Origin: Gillisella vitis
GTDB lineage: Bacteria > Pseudomonadota > Alphaproteobacteria > Rhizobiales > Rhizobiaceae
Reading direction: 5' to 3'
Assembly (NCBI RefSeq): GCF_021559775.1
Contig: NZ_CP056047.1
Coordinates: forward strand, 1,922,001-1,986,000
Length of the DNA stretch: 64,000 nucleotides
The first letter of the stretch is position 1. Each line of letters opens with the position of its first letter. Below the pieces are notes generated by a model. The model was given only the letters and a program-made list of their open reading frames with translations. It was not told the origin of the DNA and did no database searches. The position numbers and the translations under genes are program-made. Shown here one piece after another: positions 37,255 through 47,100 of the stretch.

Positions 37255-39261
37255 ATGACACCTGGCAATCGTTTTCTGGGCCGTGTCGTTGCCTGCAATG
37301 GCGCACGCGCCACAATCGCCGCCACCGCCCAGGAAGGCGGCACCGACCTGACGTCGCTGTGGTCTGTCGGGCGGCTGATTTCCATTACCGTCGGGGAAAA
37401 CCGTGTCGTCGCGCTGGTCTATGCCATGCGCACCGAAACTGGCCTGTGGAGCGAAGATCGGGATAACGGCTTCATCGTCGATGTCGAGTTGATGGGCGAG
37501 GTCAGCCGGGGGCCGGATGGCAGCGAAGTCTTTACCTCAGGCATTACTCAATATCCCTATCTCGGCGCCGTTGCTCACCGCATCCGCGTCGCCGACCTGA
37601 AGCGGATCTATGATTCAAAAGAAGGCGGAAGCTGCAAGATCGGACGTTTGAGCCAGGACGATTCCATCGACGCCACGATCCACATTCCCTCCATGCTCTC
37701 CAAGCATTTCGCCGTGGTCGGCTCCACCGGCGTCGGAAAATCCACCGCCGTTTCACTATTGCTGCACAAGGCGATTGCCGCCGACCCCAAGCTGCGGGTG
37801 CTGATCCTCGATCCCCATAATGAATTTGCCGCAGCCTTTGGCAGCCAAGCCGTGGTGATCGACACCGACACGCTGGACCTGCCCTTCTGGCTGATGCGTC
37901 TCGAAGAACTGACCGAAGTGCTTTACCGGGGCAGGCCTGCCGTCGTTGAAGAACTGGATGTTTTGCGCGACCTGATCCCGGAGGCCAAACGTGCGTTTAA
38001 GGGCGCCGAAGCCGGCCTGACGCGCCGCAGCGAGCGGGCTGGTTTTACCGCCGATACACCAGTTCCCTACCGATTGTCTGACCTGCTGGCCGCCATTGAC
38101 GAGCGGATCGGCAGGCTGGAGGGCCGCGACGAAAAGCCCGCCCTGCGGTCGCTGAAAATGCGGATCATGTCGGCGGTCAACGACCCGCGCTATCGCTTCA
38201 TGTTCTCCAGCAACACGATCAGCGATACAATCATGGAAACCGTCGCGCATATCTTTCGCGTGCCGGGCCATGGCAAGCCGATTTCCACGTTTCAACTGGC
38301 GGGAATCCCATCGGAGATCGTCAATTCCGTCGCGTCGGTCCTCTGCCGCATGGCTTTTGAGCTGGCGCTCTGGTCGAATGGCGCGATCCATATGCTGGTG
38401 GTTTGCGAAGAAGCGCATCGCTATGTGCCGGCAGACCCCAGCCTTGGGTTTTTCCCGACCCGGCAGGCCATTGCGCGGATTGCCAAGGAAGGCCGCAAAT
38501 ACGGCGTCTCGCTCGGCATCATCACCCAGCGACCGGGGGAGCTGGACCAGACCATCCTGTCGCAATGCTCCACAGTCTTTGCCATGCGGCTTTCCAACGA
38601 CAGCGATCAGGCCATCATCCGCAAGGCCTTGCCCGATAGCTCGATCTCCGCCACCAGCTTCATTTCCTCGATTGGCAATGGCGAAGCGATTGCCTTTGGC
38701 GAGGCGATTGCCGTGCCGATGCGCATGCGGTTTGACCGGGTAGATCAACGCCACCTCCCCAAAGCCAACGGCAGCACACTGGCACCGTCTGAAGACATGC
38801 CTGATAATATCGACCTTAGCGAAGTGATCTCACGGATGCGTGCAAGTGCTGAGCCGGATATCTCAGGCTTCCAACAGAGCTATCGCGTACCAGAGCCGGA
38901 AGCGTACAGGCCGCCCGCGCCCAATCCTGAACCGACCATCACCACCCCACTCGCCGAACCATTCCGCGCCCCGACCGCCGAGCCTCCAGAAGCACCGCGC
39001 CCGATCCTGCCCTGCCCGCCCATCGAGCCCTACCGGCCCGACATGCTACCCGGCACCGAGCTTGGCACCTCACCCGCTGCACCCCGCCCCGAACCCGCCT
39101 CCGGCTTTCGCCCTGCCAGCGCCTATGCGGGCCTGCGCAAACCGGATGCCAACACCCTCTTTGCCGCGGCCCCTTCACCCGCCGTCCCGCCAAGGCGTGA
39201 CACGGGCATGAGTTTGCGCGAGAGTATCTTGAAGAAGCCGCTGGGTGGGTTGAAGGATTGA
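37255..39261 (+). CDS. HerA-like ATPase (HAS-barrel and DUF87)
   Basis: 668 residues from ATG 37255; a TTG at 37180 would add 25 residues. The N-terminal beta barrel GRVVACNGARATIAA...VGRLISI is the HAS-barrel, and the ATPase has Walker A VGSTGVGKSTAVS and Walker B HMLVVCEEAHRY. The C-terminal ~150 residues are proline-rich and disordered. HerA proteins are hexameric translocases that work with the NurA nuclease in archaea; bacterial relatives often act in repair or defence, but no nuclease partner is next to this one. Confidence 0.85.
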   Translation: MTPGNRFLGRVVACNGARATIAATAQEGGTDLTSLWSVGRLISITVGENRVVALVYAMRTETGLWSEDRDNGFIVDVELMGEVSRGPDGSEVFTSGITQYPYLGAVAHRIRVADLKRIYDSKEGGSCKIGRLSQDDSIDATIHIPSMLSKHFAVVGSTGVGKSTAVSLLLHKAIAADPKLRVLILDPHNEFAAAFGSQAVVIDTDTLDLPFWLMRLEELTEVLYRGRPAVVEELDVLRDLIPEAKRAFKGAEAGLTRRSERAGFTADTPVPYRLSDLLAAIDERIGRLEGRDEKPALRSLKMRIMSAVNDPRYRFMFSSNTISDTIMETVAHIFRVPGHGKPISTFQLAGIPSEIVNSVASVLCRMAFELALWSNGAIHMLVVCEEAHRYVPADPSLGFFPTRQAIARIAKEGRKYGVSLGIITQRPGELDQTILSQCSTVFAMRLSNDSDQAIIRKALPDSSISATSFISSIGNGEAIAFGEAIAVPMRMRFDRVDQRHLPKANGSTLAPSEDMPDNIDLSEVISRMRASAEPDISGFQQSYRVPEPEAYRPPAPNPEPTITTPLAEPFRAPTAEPPEAPRPILPCPPIEPYRPDMLPGTELGTSPAAPRPEPASGFRPASAYAGLRKPDANTLFAAAPSPAVPPRRDTGMSLRESILKKPLGGLKD

Positions 39262-39264
39262 GCG

Positions 39265-40386
39265 ATGGACGAGATCGTGCCTGTTTCTAGATCTAAACAG
39301 AACTCAACGGCCCGTAAAATTCCGGGAGCTACATTAATTTTATGCGCAGTGTTTCTAATCGTGTTCATGCTGCAAACGGAATGGGCGTTCAACCCTCAAG
39401 ACAAGGCAGGCTTCGACTTACAAACACTGGTCGCGTTCGGAGCTGCATCAAGAAACCTTGTCTTTTCAGGCGATTGGTTTCGGTTGTTGTCCGCGAACTT
39501 CGTCACTGAGTCAGCCATTCAACTGCTTCTCAATCTACCGTTCCTGATCTTCGCCGGGATGTCGCTAGAAAGACATTTTGGCTCCGTATGCTTCCTGGCG
39601 ATTTTCTTCGGGGGCTGCATTGTCGGCACATCCTTTTCCGTGCTCTTCAGCAATCCTGGAATTATTCACTTCGGCCCGATTGGCGGACTGACGGCAATCC
39701 TAATAGCAAGAACCATTTCAGTGCCGCAAACACCCGGCTCCCCGTCCAGAGGGAAGCTATATCGGCAAGCTGCCGCACATGGACGGATGTTTTTCACAAT
39801 CGGCCTTCCTCTTATTTATTTAAAGACAAACCCGGCGTCGTATTTCGGCAATATCATGGGTGGGGTCTGTATCGGACTAGCCTGCGGCATCATTCTGCGG
39901 TGCAAATGGCACATCAAATACGCGGCGCGCGTCAGGAAAGCAGCATCGACGCTGGTCTTTGCAAATGCGGCGATGGCGACTTATGCCATATACGCGGTTA
40001 ACGCCGGATTTGGAGATTACGGATATCTACACAGTGTAGCCCCTGCCCAGGAAACCAGGCGGTTAATTGCAGACGCCCAAACAGGCGGCACCCTTTATAT
40101 AAAATCCTATCCTCTCGATCCGATCGGCTATGCCCTTATCGCCGATCATGCTCTTGGCGAACACGATTATCCGGCGGCTGAAAAATACGCCAGGAAGGGC
40201 TTATCTATCGTTCAGCAGATCAACAGACCCGAATTGCAGTCAACGAAGATGACGATACTCGCCGAACTCGCCCTGAGTTTGCGCGGAGAGAACGAAATGG
40301 ATGCGGCCAAGGAACAGGCGAAGACGCCGTGTTCTGGATGGACGAAGATTGCAAGGACGCTGCGAAAAGATGGCTTGTGTGGCTAG
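39265..40386 (+). CDS. Rhomboid-like membrane protein lacking the catalytic serine
   Basis: 373 residues, three bases after the HerA-like gene. Several transmembrane segments follow rhomboid order: FSGDWFRLLSANFV, LERHFGSVCFLAIFFGG, then HFGPIGGLTAI, where active proteases have GASGA, so the serine is replaced. The later histidine is also not seen in YFGNIMGGVCIG. It is therefore probably an inactive relative that binds or guides membrane proteins. The last ~25 residues look shifted: frame 3 from 40317 to 40397 reads GEDAVFWMDEDCKDAAKRWLVWLAIA, a better ending, so a small indel near 40310 is likely. Confidence 0.6.
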   Translation: MDEIVPVSRSKQNSTARKIPGATLILCAVFLIVFMLQTEWAFNPQDKAGFDLQTLVAFGAASRNLVFSGDWFRLLSANFVTESAIQLLLNLPFLIFAGMSLERHFGSVCFLAIFFGGCIVGTSFSVLFSNPGIIHFGPIGGLTAILIARTISVPQTPGSPSRGKLYRQAAAHGRMFFTIGLPLIYLKTNPASYFGNIMGGVCIGLACGIILRCKWHIKYAARVRKAASTLVFANAAMATYAIYAVNAGFGDYGYLHSVAPAQETRRLIADAQTGGTLYIKSYPLDPIGYALIADHALGEHDYPAAEKYARKGLSIVQQINRPELQSTKMTILAELALSLRGENEMDAAKEQAKTPCSGWTKIARTLRKDGLCG

Positions 40387-40434
40387 CAATCGCCTGATTT
40401 TAAACATGTCAGGCAGGCTATTACAGCATCTATT

Positions 40435-40692
40435 TCATATGTTTTCACCCCGCTTCACGGCATCGGCCAGCACGCTCAAATGCCGCTCTATCAGCGTCAG
40501 AAAAGCAATAGTGCCACAGACCAGGGCGGCCACCAGAATACCGCCTAAACCGCCAAGCACCGCGCCGGGAATGGACAATTCACCGGTATAATACATGCCG
40601 CGCGTGGCGCCGGATGCAGCGGCGATGGTGATAATCAGCAGAGCAAACAGGATGTTGAGGGCGGACAGGGTTCTGGCGAGAAAGTGGTTCAT
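40435..40692 (-). CDS. Small two-segment membrane protein
   Basis: 85 residues with two hydrophobic stretches (LNILFALLIITIAAASGA and AVLGGLGGILVAALVCGTIAFLTL), then a short amphipathic end. Likely an inner-membrane protein. No family recognised. Confidence 0.6.
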   Translation of the reverse strand: MNHFLARTLSALNILFALLIITIAAASGATRGMYYTGELSIPGAVLGGLGGILVAALVCGTIAFLTLIERHLSVLADAVKRGENI

Positions 40693-40776
40693 GGGAACTC
40701 CGTGATCGATTGTTTCGCAACAATGAAATCACGGTTCAACACACCGAACAAGATTCGGATGTGACCGCAGGTCACC

Positions 40777-41691
40777 TCAGCCTGAACGGCTGGCAGCAGG
40801 ATCGACCCTCTCCCAACTCTCATCCATCTGATTGCGAAACCAGGTCATCTGGCGTTTTGCATATTGGCGCGTGGCGGCGGAGGCCTTTTCGATGACGTCC
40901 GCGCGGCTCATCTCACCCTTCAGCATAGCGGCGATCTGGGAGACGCCGATGGCCTTCATGGCGGGCATGTCCGGGGAAATGTTCTGCGCCAGCAGTGCCT
41001 CGACCTCTTCCACCGCGCCCTCATCCATCATCATTGCAAAGCGGCGGTTGATGCGGTCGTGCAGCAGTTTGCGATCCGGCAGGACGACCAGTTTCTTCGC
41101 CCGGCTCGGATCAACGATCATTGGGCCGGAGCGGGTTTGAAAGACGGAAATCGACTGGCCAGTGACCTCTAGCACCTCCAGCGCCCGGATGATCCGCTGG
41201 CCGTCGCGCGGGTCGAGCCTTGCCGCAACGGCAGGATCACGCAGAGTCAGGTCGCTATGCAGACTTTCCGCTCCTTCCAATTTTTCACGCTGGCGCAGGG
41301 CCGCACGCAAGGCCTCGGGTATGACAGGCATGTCGGACAGGCCACCGGTCAGCGCCTTGAAATACAGCCCCGTGCCGCCAACGATCACCGGCAACCGGTT
41401 TTGTGCCCGCAGGTCTTGCAACAGCACGGTGACGTCGCGCAGCCAGTCGCCGGTCGAATAGGTGGCTCCCGCCGCCACATGGCCGTAGAGGCGATGCGCC
41501 ACGCCCTGCATATCTTCTTGGCTTGGGCGCGCAGTCACCACACGCAGCGTGTCATAGACCTGCATGCTGTCGGCATTGATCACCACGCCACCCACCTCAG
41601 CCGCAAGCCTCAGCGCCAACGCGGACTTGCCGCTGGCGGTCGGTCCGGTTATCAGGATGGCATCAAAATTGTCATCAAGGTTGTTCATCAT
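40777..41691 (-). CDS. miaA: tRNA dimethylallyltransferase
   Basis: 304 residues. Walker A is ITGPTASGKSALALRLA, then INADSMQVYDTL and GGTGLYFKAL, with the C-terminal KRQMTWFRNQ. MiaA adds the isopentenyl group to A37 of tRNAs that read U-starting codons. Its ATG (41689-41691) overlaps that of divergent serB (41690-41692). Confidence 0.96.
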   Translation of the reverse strand: MMNNLDDNFDAILITGPTASGKSALALRLAAEVGGVVINADSMQVYDTLRVVTARPSQEDMQGVAHRLYGHVAAGATYSTGDWLRDVTVLLQDLRAQNRLPVIVGGTGLYFKALTGGLSDMPVIPEALRAALRQREKLEGAESLHSDLTLRDPAVAARLDPRDGQRIIRALEVLEVTGQSISVFQTRSGPMIVDPSRAKKLVVLPDRKLLHDRINRRFAMMMDEGAVEEVEALLAQNISPDMPAMKAIGVSQIAAMLKGEMSRADVIEKASAATRQYAKRQMTWFRNQMDESWERVDPAASRSG

Positions 41692-42580
41692 GGCTTTCGT
41701 TGCCACGCTTATTGCCAATCCGTCAAATCCTGTTCTGACCCCGGCCCTTGCCGAGCAAGCCGCAGCCGCGGTTTCTGCCTCCGGCCTCTATTGGCTGGCG
41801 GATGGTGTAGCCTGCGACATCGCGCTGAAGGATGGCAGCGATCTTAACGTTACGGAACAGACCTTACGCAAGGTGATAGAAGGTCACCCCATTGATCTCG
41901 CCATCCAACAGGCCGATACGCGCCGCAAGGCCTTCCTGATTGCCGATATGGATTCGACCATGATCGGCCAGGAATGCATTGATGAACTGGCCGCCGAAGT
42001 CGGTTTGAAAGACCAGGTCTCGCAGATCACCGCCCGCGCCATGAATGGCGAAATCGCCTTCGAACCGGCGCTGCGCGAGCGTGTCGCTCTCCTGAAAGGC
42101 CTGCCCATCACCGTCGTGGACGAAGTGATCGCCAAGCGGATCACGCTCACCCCCGGCGGGCTGGAACTGATCGCCACCATGAAGGCCAAGGGCTATTATA
42201 CCGCGCTGGTCTCCGGCGGATTTACCGTCTTCACCTCAAAAATTGCAGCCACCCTGGGCTTTGACGAAAACCGTGCCAATATCCTGCTGGAACAAGATGG
42301 TCTGCTGACCGGCGAAGTGGCTGAACCAATCCTCGGCAAGCAAGCCAAGGTGGATGCGTTGCAGGACATTGTCAGTCGTCTCGGGGTTTCACCAGAAGAT
42401 GCGATAGCCGTCGGCGACGGCGCCAATGATCTCGGCATGCTCGGTGTCGCCGGCTCGGGCGTCGCGCTGCATGCCAAGCCCACAGTCGCGGCTCAGGCGA
42501 AAATTCGCATTGACCATGGTGATTTGACGGCATTGCTTTATCTTCAGGGCTACCGCAAGACCGATTTCATGACTCCATGA
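41690..42580 (+). CDS. serB: Phosphoserine phosphatase
   Basis: 296 residues from ATG 41690, the start that gives the expected MAFVATLIANPSNPVL N-terminus. HAD motifs are present: ADMDSTMIGQE with D86 and D88, LVSGGFTVF, and IAVGDGANDLGML. It carries out the last step of serine synthesis. Open frame extends upstream over the miaA start, but that is not coding. Confidence 0.96.
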   Translation: MAFVATLIANPSNPVLTPALAEQAAAAVSASGLYWLADGVACDIALKDGSDLNVTEQTLRKVIEGHPIDLAIQQADTRRKAFLIADMDSTMIGQECIDELAAEVGLKDQVSQITARAMNGEIAFEPALRERVALLKGLPITVVDEVIAKRITLTPGGLELIATMKAKGYYTALVSGGFTVFTSKIAATLGFDENRANILLEQDGLLTGEVAEPILGKQAKVDALQDIVSRLGVSPEDAIAVGDGANDLGMLGVAGSGVALHAKPTVAAQAKIRIDHGDLTALLYLQGYRKTDFMTP

Positions 42581-42589
42581 GTTGAGCCG

Positions 42590-43156
42590 ATGATTATTCT
42601 CGAAACCGACCGGCTACTATTGCGCCGATGGAAGGATAGCGACCGCAATCTGTTTCGGGAAATCAATGCCGACCCGAAGGTCATGCAGTTCTTCCCTTTT
42701 CGCCGCACCTATGAAGAAGCGGACCTGATGATGGACCGCGTCAACAGGCTGATCGATGAGACCGGCCTGTGCTTTTACGCGGTAGAACTGAAGGAAACCG
42801 AAGAGCCCATCGGCTTTTGCGGATTGTCGGACGCGATGATGCCGGACATCCTGACGGAAGGCACAATAGAAATCGGCTGGCGGCTCGCCACCCGCTTCTG
42901 GGGCCATGGCTATGCCACGGAAGCGGCACGCGGTCTTCTCGGTTACGGTTTCAAAGCCAAAGGCTTGAACGAAATCGTATCTTTTGCGGTCGCAACCAAT
43001 CACCGCTCCACCGCCGTCATGCAGCGGCTCGGCATGATCCGTGACCTGAACGGCGATTTCGACCACCCGCGTGTCCCCGACACCCATCCGCACCTGAAAC
43101 CACATGTGCTTTACCGGATGACAAAACAGCTTTGGGCGTCCCAACACATCACTTGA
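42590..43156 (+). CDS. GNAT-family N-acetyltransferase
   Basis: 188 residues, RimJ/RimL type: ETDRLLLRRWKDSDRNLF at the start and the acetyl-CoA loop RFWGHGYATEAARGLLGYGF, then ATNHRSTAVMQRLGM. It starts nine bases after serB and is likely co-transcribed. Substrate unknown; such enzymes modify protein N-termini or small amines. Confidence 0.9.
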   Translation: MIILETDRLLLRRWKDSDRNLFREINADPKVMQFFPFRRTYEEADLMMDRVNRLIDETGLCFYAVELKETEEPIGFCGLSDAMMPDILTEGTIEIGWRLATRFWGHGYATEAARGLLGYGFKAKGLNEIVSFAVATNHRSTAVMQRLGMIRDLNGDFDHPRVPDTHPHLKPHVLYRMTKQLWASQHIT

Positions 43157-43218
43157 AGTAGCGGATTCAAGCTCTGAACCCGCTGCCATAAACCGCTGAA
43201 TCGACTCTCAAAAATACC

Positions 43219-44805
43219 CTATTCCAGCGGCACGGCCACGAAACGCAGGTCGCCCTGCGGGGTTGCCACCATCAGGTGAATGGCACGGCGGCCATCGGAT
43301 TTCAGCTTGTCGATCTTCTCCGCCAAGGCTTCTGGCGTGGCGACGAATTCCTGCGCCACTTCCACGATCACTTCACCGGTTTTCAAGCCCTTCTGGTCAG
43401 CGGCGGAGCCCTGCTGCACATCTGTTATCAGCAAACCCTCGACGCTCTTGGCAATCGAATTGGCGGCCCGCTTCTCATCATCCAGCGCCTCGACACTCAT
43501 GCCAAGCACCATGCCGCTGGCAGCTTCATCCGTGTCCTCGCTATCGCTGGCCTTCGGATCGGCCTGTTCACTGTCCTTGGCTTCCGTCGCCTTGTCGTCA
43601 GGCAATTGCGCCAGCTTCACTTTCAGTGTTTCCCGCTTGCCATCACGAAACACCACGACATCGATATCCTGATTGATCGGGCTTTCGGCCACCGTGCGAA
43701 CCAGATCGCGGCTTTCGGCAATATCCTTGCCGCCGAAGGAAATAATCACGTCTCCGGTTTTAAGCGGCCCCTTGGCCACTGGACCGTCTTCAATAATGCT
43801 GCTGACCAGCGCACCCCGGCCCAATTTGATCCCTGCCGACTTGGCGAGATCATCCGGTACCGGCTGAATACGCACGCCCAGCCAGCCGCGCCGCGTCTCG
43901 CCAAAGTCGCGGAGCTGCTTGATGACATTTTCGGCCAGTTCCGACGGCACGGCAAAGCCAATACCGATCGAGCCGCCACTCGGCGAAATGATCGCGGTAT
44001 TGATACCAATCACCTCGCCTCGCATGTTGAACAACGGGCCACCGGAATTGCCTTTGTTGATCGCCGCATCGGTCTGGATGAAATTGTCGTAGGGTCCGGC
44101 ATTGATATTTCGGCCCCGGGCCGAAACGATGCCGAGCGTCACCGAACCGCCAAGCCCGAAGGGATTGCCGATCGCCATCACCCAGTCGCCGATCCGCATC
44201 ACTTTCGAATCGCCGAATTTGACCGCTGTCAGCGGTTCCGTTGGTTCAACCTTCAATAGCGAAAGATCGGTCTTGGTGTCGGTGCCGATCAGCTTGGCCT
44301 GCAATTTCGAACCGTCGGAGAAAATCACTTCGATATCATCGGCATTTTCGATGACATGGTTGTTGGTGACGATGTAACCAGCGGGATCGATAACAAAACC
44401 GGAGCCGAGCGAATTGACCTTATGGTTGCTGCCTTTGCCCTCACGATTCTTGTAGAAATCTTCAAACAGATCCTCAAAGGGCGACCCTTTCGGCACCTGT
44501 GGCAGCGGCGCTGCATCGTCATCATCGACATTCTGCGACGTCGCGATGTTGACCACCGCACCGAGAAGTCCCTCGGCCAGATCAGCCACGGGTGCGGGGC
44601 CACCCTGCGCGGGTCCAGGCGTTGCGGACGCGCCAGAGGCTGGCGGCGGCGGTGGAACCGGGGCTGCGGTCTTGACCTGGCCGAAGGCAGCCGTGCTCGT
44701 GGCCGCAGGCCCAAAGCTGACCATGCCCCCGACAACAAGAGAGGTCAGAAGGCGGGTGGCCGGTCCGCAACACTTGATCATAAGCTTCCTCATCGTGAGT
44801 TTCAT
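43219..44805 (-). CDS. degP: HtrA/DegP-like periplasmic serine protease
   Basis: 528 residues from ATG 44805; starts a little up or down are possible. An N-terminal signal segment (LLTSLVVGGMVSFGPAATSTAAF) and a proline-rich linker precede a trypsin-like domain with the triad H (TNNHVIENAD), D (TDLSLLKVE) and S (GNSGGPL). Two PDZ domains follow. It degrades or refolds damaged envelope proteins. It is next to hflC and hflK, which is a common rhizobial order. Confidence 0.93.
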   Translation of the reverse strand: MKLTMRKLMIKCCGPATRLLTSLVVGGMVSFGPAATSTAAFGQVKTAAPVPPPPPASGASATPGPAQGGPAPVADLAEGLLGAVVNIATSQNVDDDDAAPLPQVPKGSPFEDLFEDFYKNREGKGSNHKVNSLGSGFVIDPAGYIVTNNHVIENADDIEVIFSDGSKLQAKLIGTDTKTDLSLLKVEPTEPLTAVKFGDSKVMRIGDWVMAIGNPFGLGGSVTLGIVSARGRNINAGPYDNFIQTDAAINKGNSGGPLFNMRGEVIGINTAIISPSGGSIGIGFAVPSELAENVIKQLRDFGETRRGWLGVRIQPVPDDLAKSAGIKLGRGALVSSIIEDGPVAKGPLKTGDVIISFGGKDIAESRDLVRTVAESPINQDIDVVVFRDGKRETLKVKLAQLPDDKATEAKDSEQADPKASDSEDTDEAASGMVLGMSVEALDDEKRAANSIAKSVEGLLITDVQQGSAADQKGLKTGEVIVEVAQEFVATPEALAEKIDKLKSDGRRAIHLMVATPQGDLRFVAVPLE

Positions 44806-45012
44806 TCCTGCTCGCATCCGACCGATCATAGGACGCATGGCTACAAACCGAAACCGCCTTGCCGGGTTTGTTCACGCTATCTTGAGTATAGGGCGGCGTC
44901 ATGGCGCGGAGTACCGCTTTATACCAAGCCCCGAAAATGCTCAGGCATCGTCGTTTCGAAGGATTTCGACAATCTCAAATGCAGAAAACGCCTGAGATTT
45001 TTGAAAACGGAC

Positions 45013-45050
45013 TACGAAAAAAAGGGGCCGGAATGACCCGGCCCCTTTTG
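45013..45050 (-). terminator. Terminator after hflC
   Basis: GGGGCCGG and CCGGCCCC pair on either side of GTCATT; on the - strand seven Ts follow. It separates hflKC from degP. Confidence 0.88.
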
Positions 45051-45068
45051 GCTTTAAATATGTGACGA

Positions 45069-45986
45069 TCAGTTGGCAGCAGGTGCTGCGGGCGCTGCCG
45101 CCCCAGTGCCAGCCTGCGAACGGAAGAACTTGAAGAATTCCGAATTCGGCGACAGCACCATGGATGTGCCGGTCGTGCCGAGCGATGCCTCATAGGCTGC
45201 CATCGAACGGTAGAACTCGAAGAAGGATGGATCGCGCTGATAGGCATCCGCAAACACCCGGTTTCGTTCAGCATCACCCTGACCGCGCAGGATTTCCGAA
45301 TCGCGCTGCGCATCGGCCTGCAACTCGACAACCTGACGGTCGGCGATGGCCCGGCGACGCTGGCCCTCTTCATTACCACGAGCCCGGATCAGTTCGGCTT
45401 CGGCCAGACGCTCGGAACGCATCCGGGCATAGGTCTGTTGCGAAATCTCCTGGGTCAAGTCGGTGCGGCGAATGCGCACGTCCTCAATGGTAATACCAAG
45501 GTTTTCCGCATCCGATTTCAGATCGTCGGCAACCTCCTGCATCATCTGCGAACGGGCATCCGACAGGGCGGCCTCGAAGCCGCGCAAACCGTAGACCCGA
45601 CGCAAGGATGCATCGAGACGGGTGCGAAGCCGCGCTTCCGCCAGGTCACGATCACCACCGGAAACGATCCCGATAAAACGGCGGGCATCGGTGATCTTGT
45701 AGATCAGGAAGGCATCGACCTCATAGAACTTGCCGCCGGAAACCTGGACACGGATATTGTCGAGATCAAACCGCAGGGACTGATCGGAAATGATCTGCAC
45801 CTTGTCGGCGCCGGCAAAGGCGAAGGGCATTTTAAAGTAAAGGCCAGGCTCGCTATAGACCGCCTTGATCTGGCCGAAGCGCACGACGACGGCCTGCTGG
45901 CGCTGGTTGATGACGAAAACCGAAGAGTAGATCAGCAGAAGCACGATGGCTAAGCCGATCAGCACGGCAGGAAGACGATTGGTCAT
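45069..45986 (-). CDS. hflC: HflC, FtsH-regulating SPFH protein
   Basis: 305 residues: an N-terminal transmembrane helix (VLIGLAIVLLLIYSSVFVINQRQQAVVVRFGQI), an SPFH/prohibitin domain, a coiled-coil (LAEAELIRARGNEEGQRRRAIADRQ) and an alanine-rich end. HflK and HflC form a cage around FtsH that limits its action on membrane proteins. It starts two bases after the hflK stop. Confidence 0.95.
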   Translation of the reverse strand: MTNRLPAVLIGLAIVLLLIYSSVFVINQRQQAVVVRFGQIKAVYSEPGLYFKMPFAFAGADKVQIISDQSLRFDLDNIRVQVSGGKFYEVDAFLIYKITDARRFIGIVSGGDRDLAEARLRTRLDASLRRVYGLRGFEAALSDARSQMMQEVADDLKSDAENLGITIEDVRIRRTDLTQEISQQTYARMRSERLAEAELIRARGNEEGQRRRAIADRQVVELQADAQRDSEILRGQGDAERNRVFADAYQRDPSFFEFYRSMAAYEASLGTTGTSMVLSPNSEFFKFFRSQAGTGAAAPAAPAAN

Positions 45987-45987
45987 C

Positions 45988-47100
45988 TTACTTGCCTCCC
46001 TGTGCTGGCTGGCTGCCCATGCGGCCGATTTCGTTCAACGGCAGATAGGGAACGACACCCTGGCCCTGCTCATCGACGATCACCTTGTTGGATTTCTTCA
46101 GGACCTGCTCCATGGTTTCAATGTAAAGCCGCGTGCGGGTCACGTCCGGCGCCTTGGTGTACTGGTCGTAGATCGAGATAAAGCGCTGTGCCTCACCCTC
46201 GGCTTCCTTCACGACGCGATCCTTGTAGGCAGCAGCCTCTTCCCGCATCTGCGCGGACTGGCCACGGGCCTGACCAAGCTTCTGGTTGGAATATTGGTTG
46301 GCTTCCTCGACGAACCGATCTTCGTCCTGCTCGGCACGCTGCACTTCATCGAATGCATCAGCGACTTCGCGCGGCGGCGCCGCATCCTCGATAGCCACCG
46401 AATTGATGGAAATGCCGGACCCGTAGTTGTCCATCGTGCCCTGGATGATGTTGCGCACGTCGACAGAGATAGACTGACGGGCATCACGGAAAATTTCCTG
46501 GGCCGGGCGACGTCCGACGACTTCGCGCATGGCGCTCTCCGCCACCTGCTGCAAGGTCTGCGGCGGGCTTTCGAGATTGAACAGATAGGCCTTCGGATCG
46601 CTGACCGTGTACAACACGGAAAACTGCACGTTGACGATATTCTGGTCGCCGGTCAGCATCAGGCCAGCCGTGGAATTGGATGCCACCTTGGCACCGATGT
46701 TCTGTTGCTGCTCGGTCACCTTGACCTTCTCCACCGTTTCAAACGGCCAGAGATGGAAATGCAGACCGGGGGCGGAAATTTCGTCCTTCGGCTTGCCGAA
46801 ACGCATTTCCACGCCACGCTCATCCGGCTGCACGGTATAGACCGCCTGGGTCAACCAGAGACCGGCCACGGCGAGCACGACGATCAGGCCCATGCCTCCG
46901 CCCAGACCACCGGGAACCAGGTTCTTGAACTGATCCTGCCCGCGCTTGATGATGTCTTCCAGATCCGGCGGCTGTTTGCCACCGCCGCCACCGCCATTGC
47001 CGCGAGGCCGATTCGGTCCCTGCCCCCACGGTCCTCCATTGTTATTATTACCACCGCCGCCGCCCCACGGGCCGCCGCCGTTCTGATTACTCCAAGGCAT
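45988..47100 (-). CDS. hflK: HflK, FtsH-regulating SPFH protein
   Basis: 370 residues from ATG 47100 (MPWSNQNGGGPWGGGGG). A glycine- and asparagine-rich N-terminus precedes a transmembrane helix (GLIVVLAVAGLWLTQAVY), the SPFH domain with QPDERGVEMRFGKP, and a coiled-coil. It partners with HflC, whose gene follows two bases later. Confidence 0.95.
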   Translation of the reverse strand: MPWSNQNGGGPWGGGGGNNNNGGPWGQGPNRPRGNGGGGGGKQPPDLEDIIKRGQDQFKNLVPGGLGGGMGLIVVLAVAGLWLTQAVYTVQPDERGVEMRFGKPKDEISAPGLHFHLWPFETVEKVKVTEQQQNIGAKVASNSTAGLMLTGDQNIVNVQFSVLYTVSDPKAYLFNLESPPQTLQQVAESAMREVVGRRPAQEIFRDARQSISVDVRNIIQGTMDNYGSGISINSVAIEDAAPPREVADAFDEVQRAEQDEDRFVEEANQYSNQKLGQARGQSAQMREEAAAYKDRVVKEAEGEAQRFISIYDQYTKAPDVTRTRLYIETMEQVLKKSNKVIVDEQGQGVVPYLPLNEIGRMGSQPAQGGK

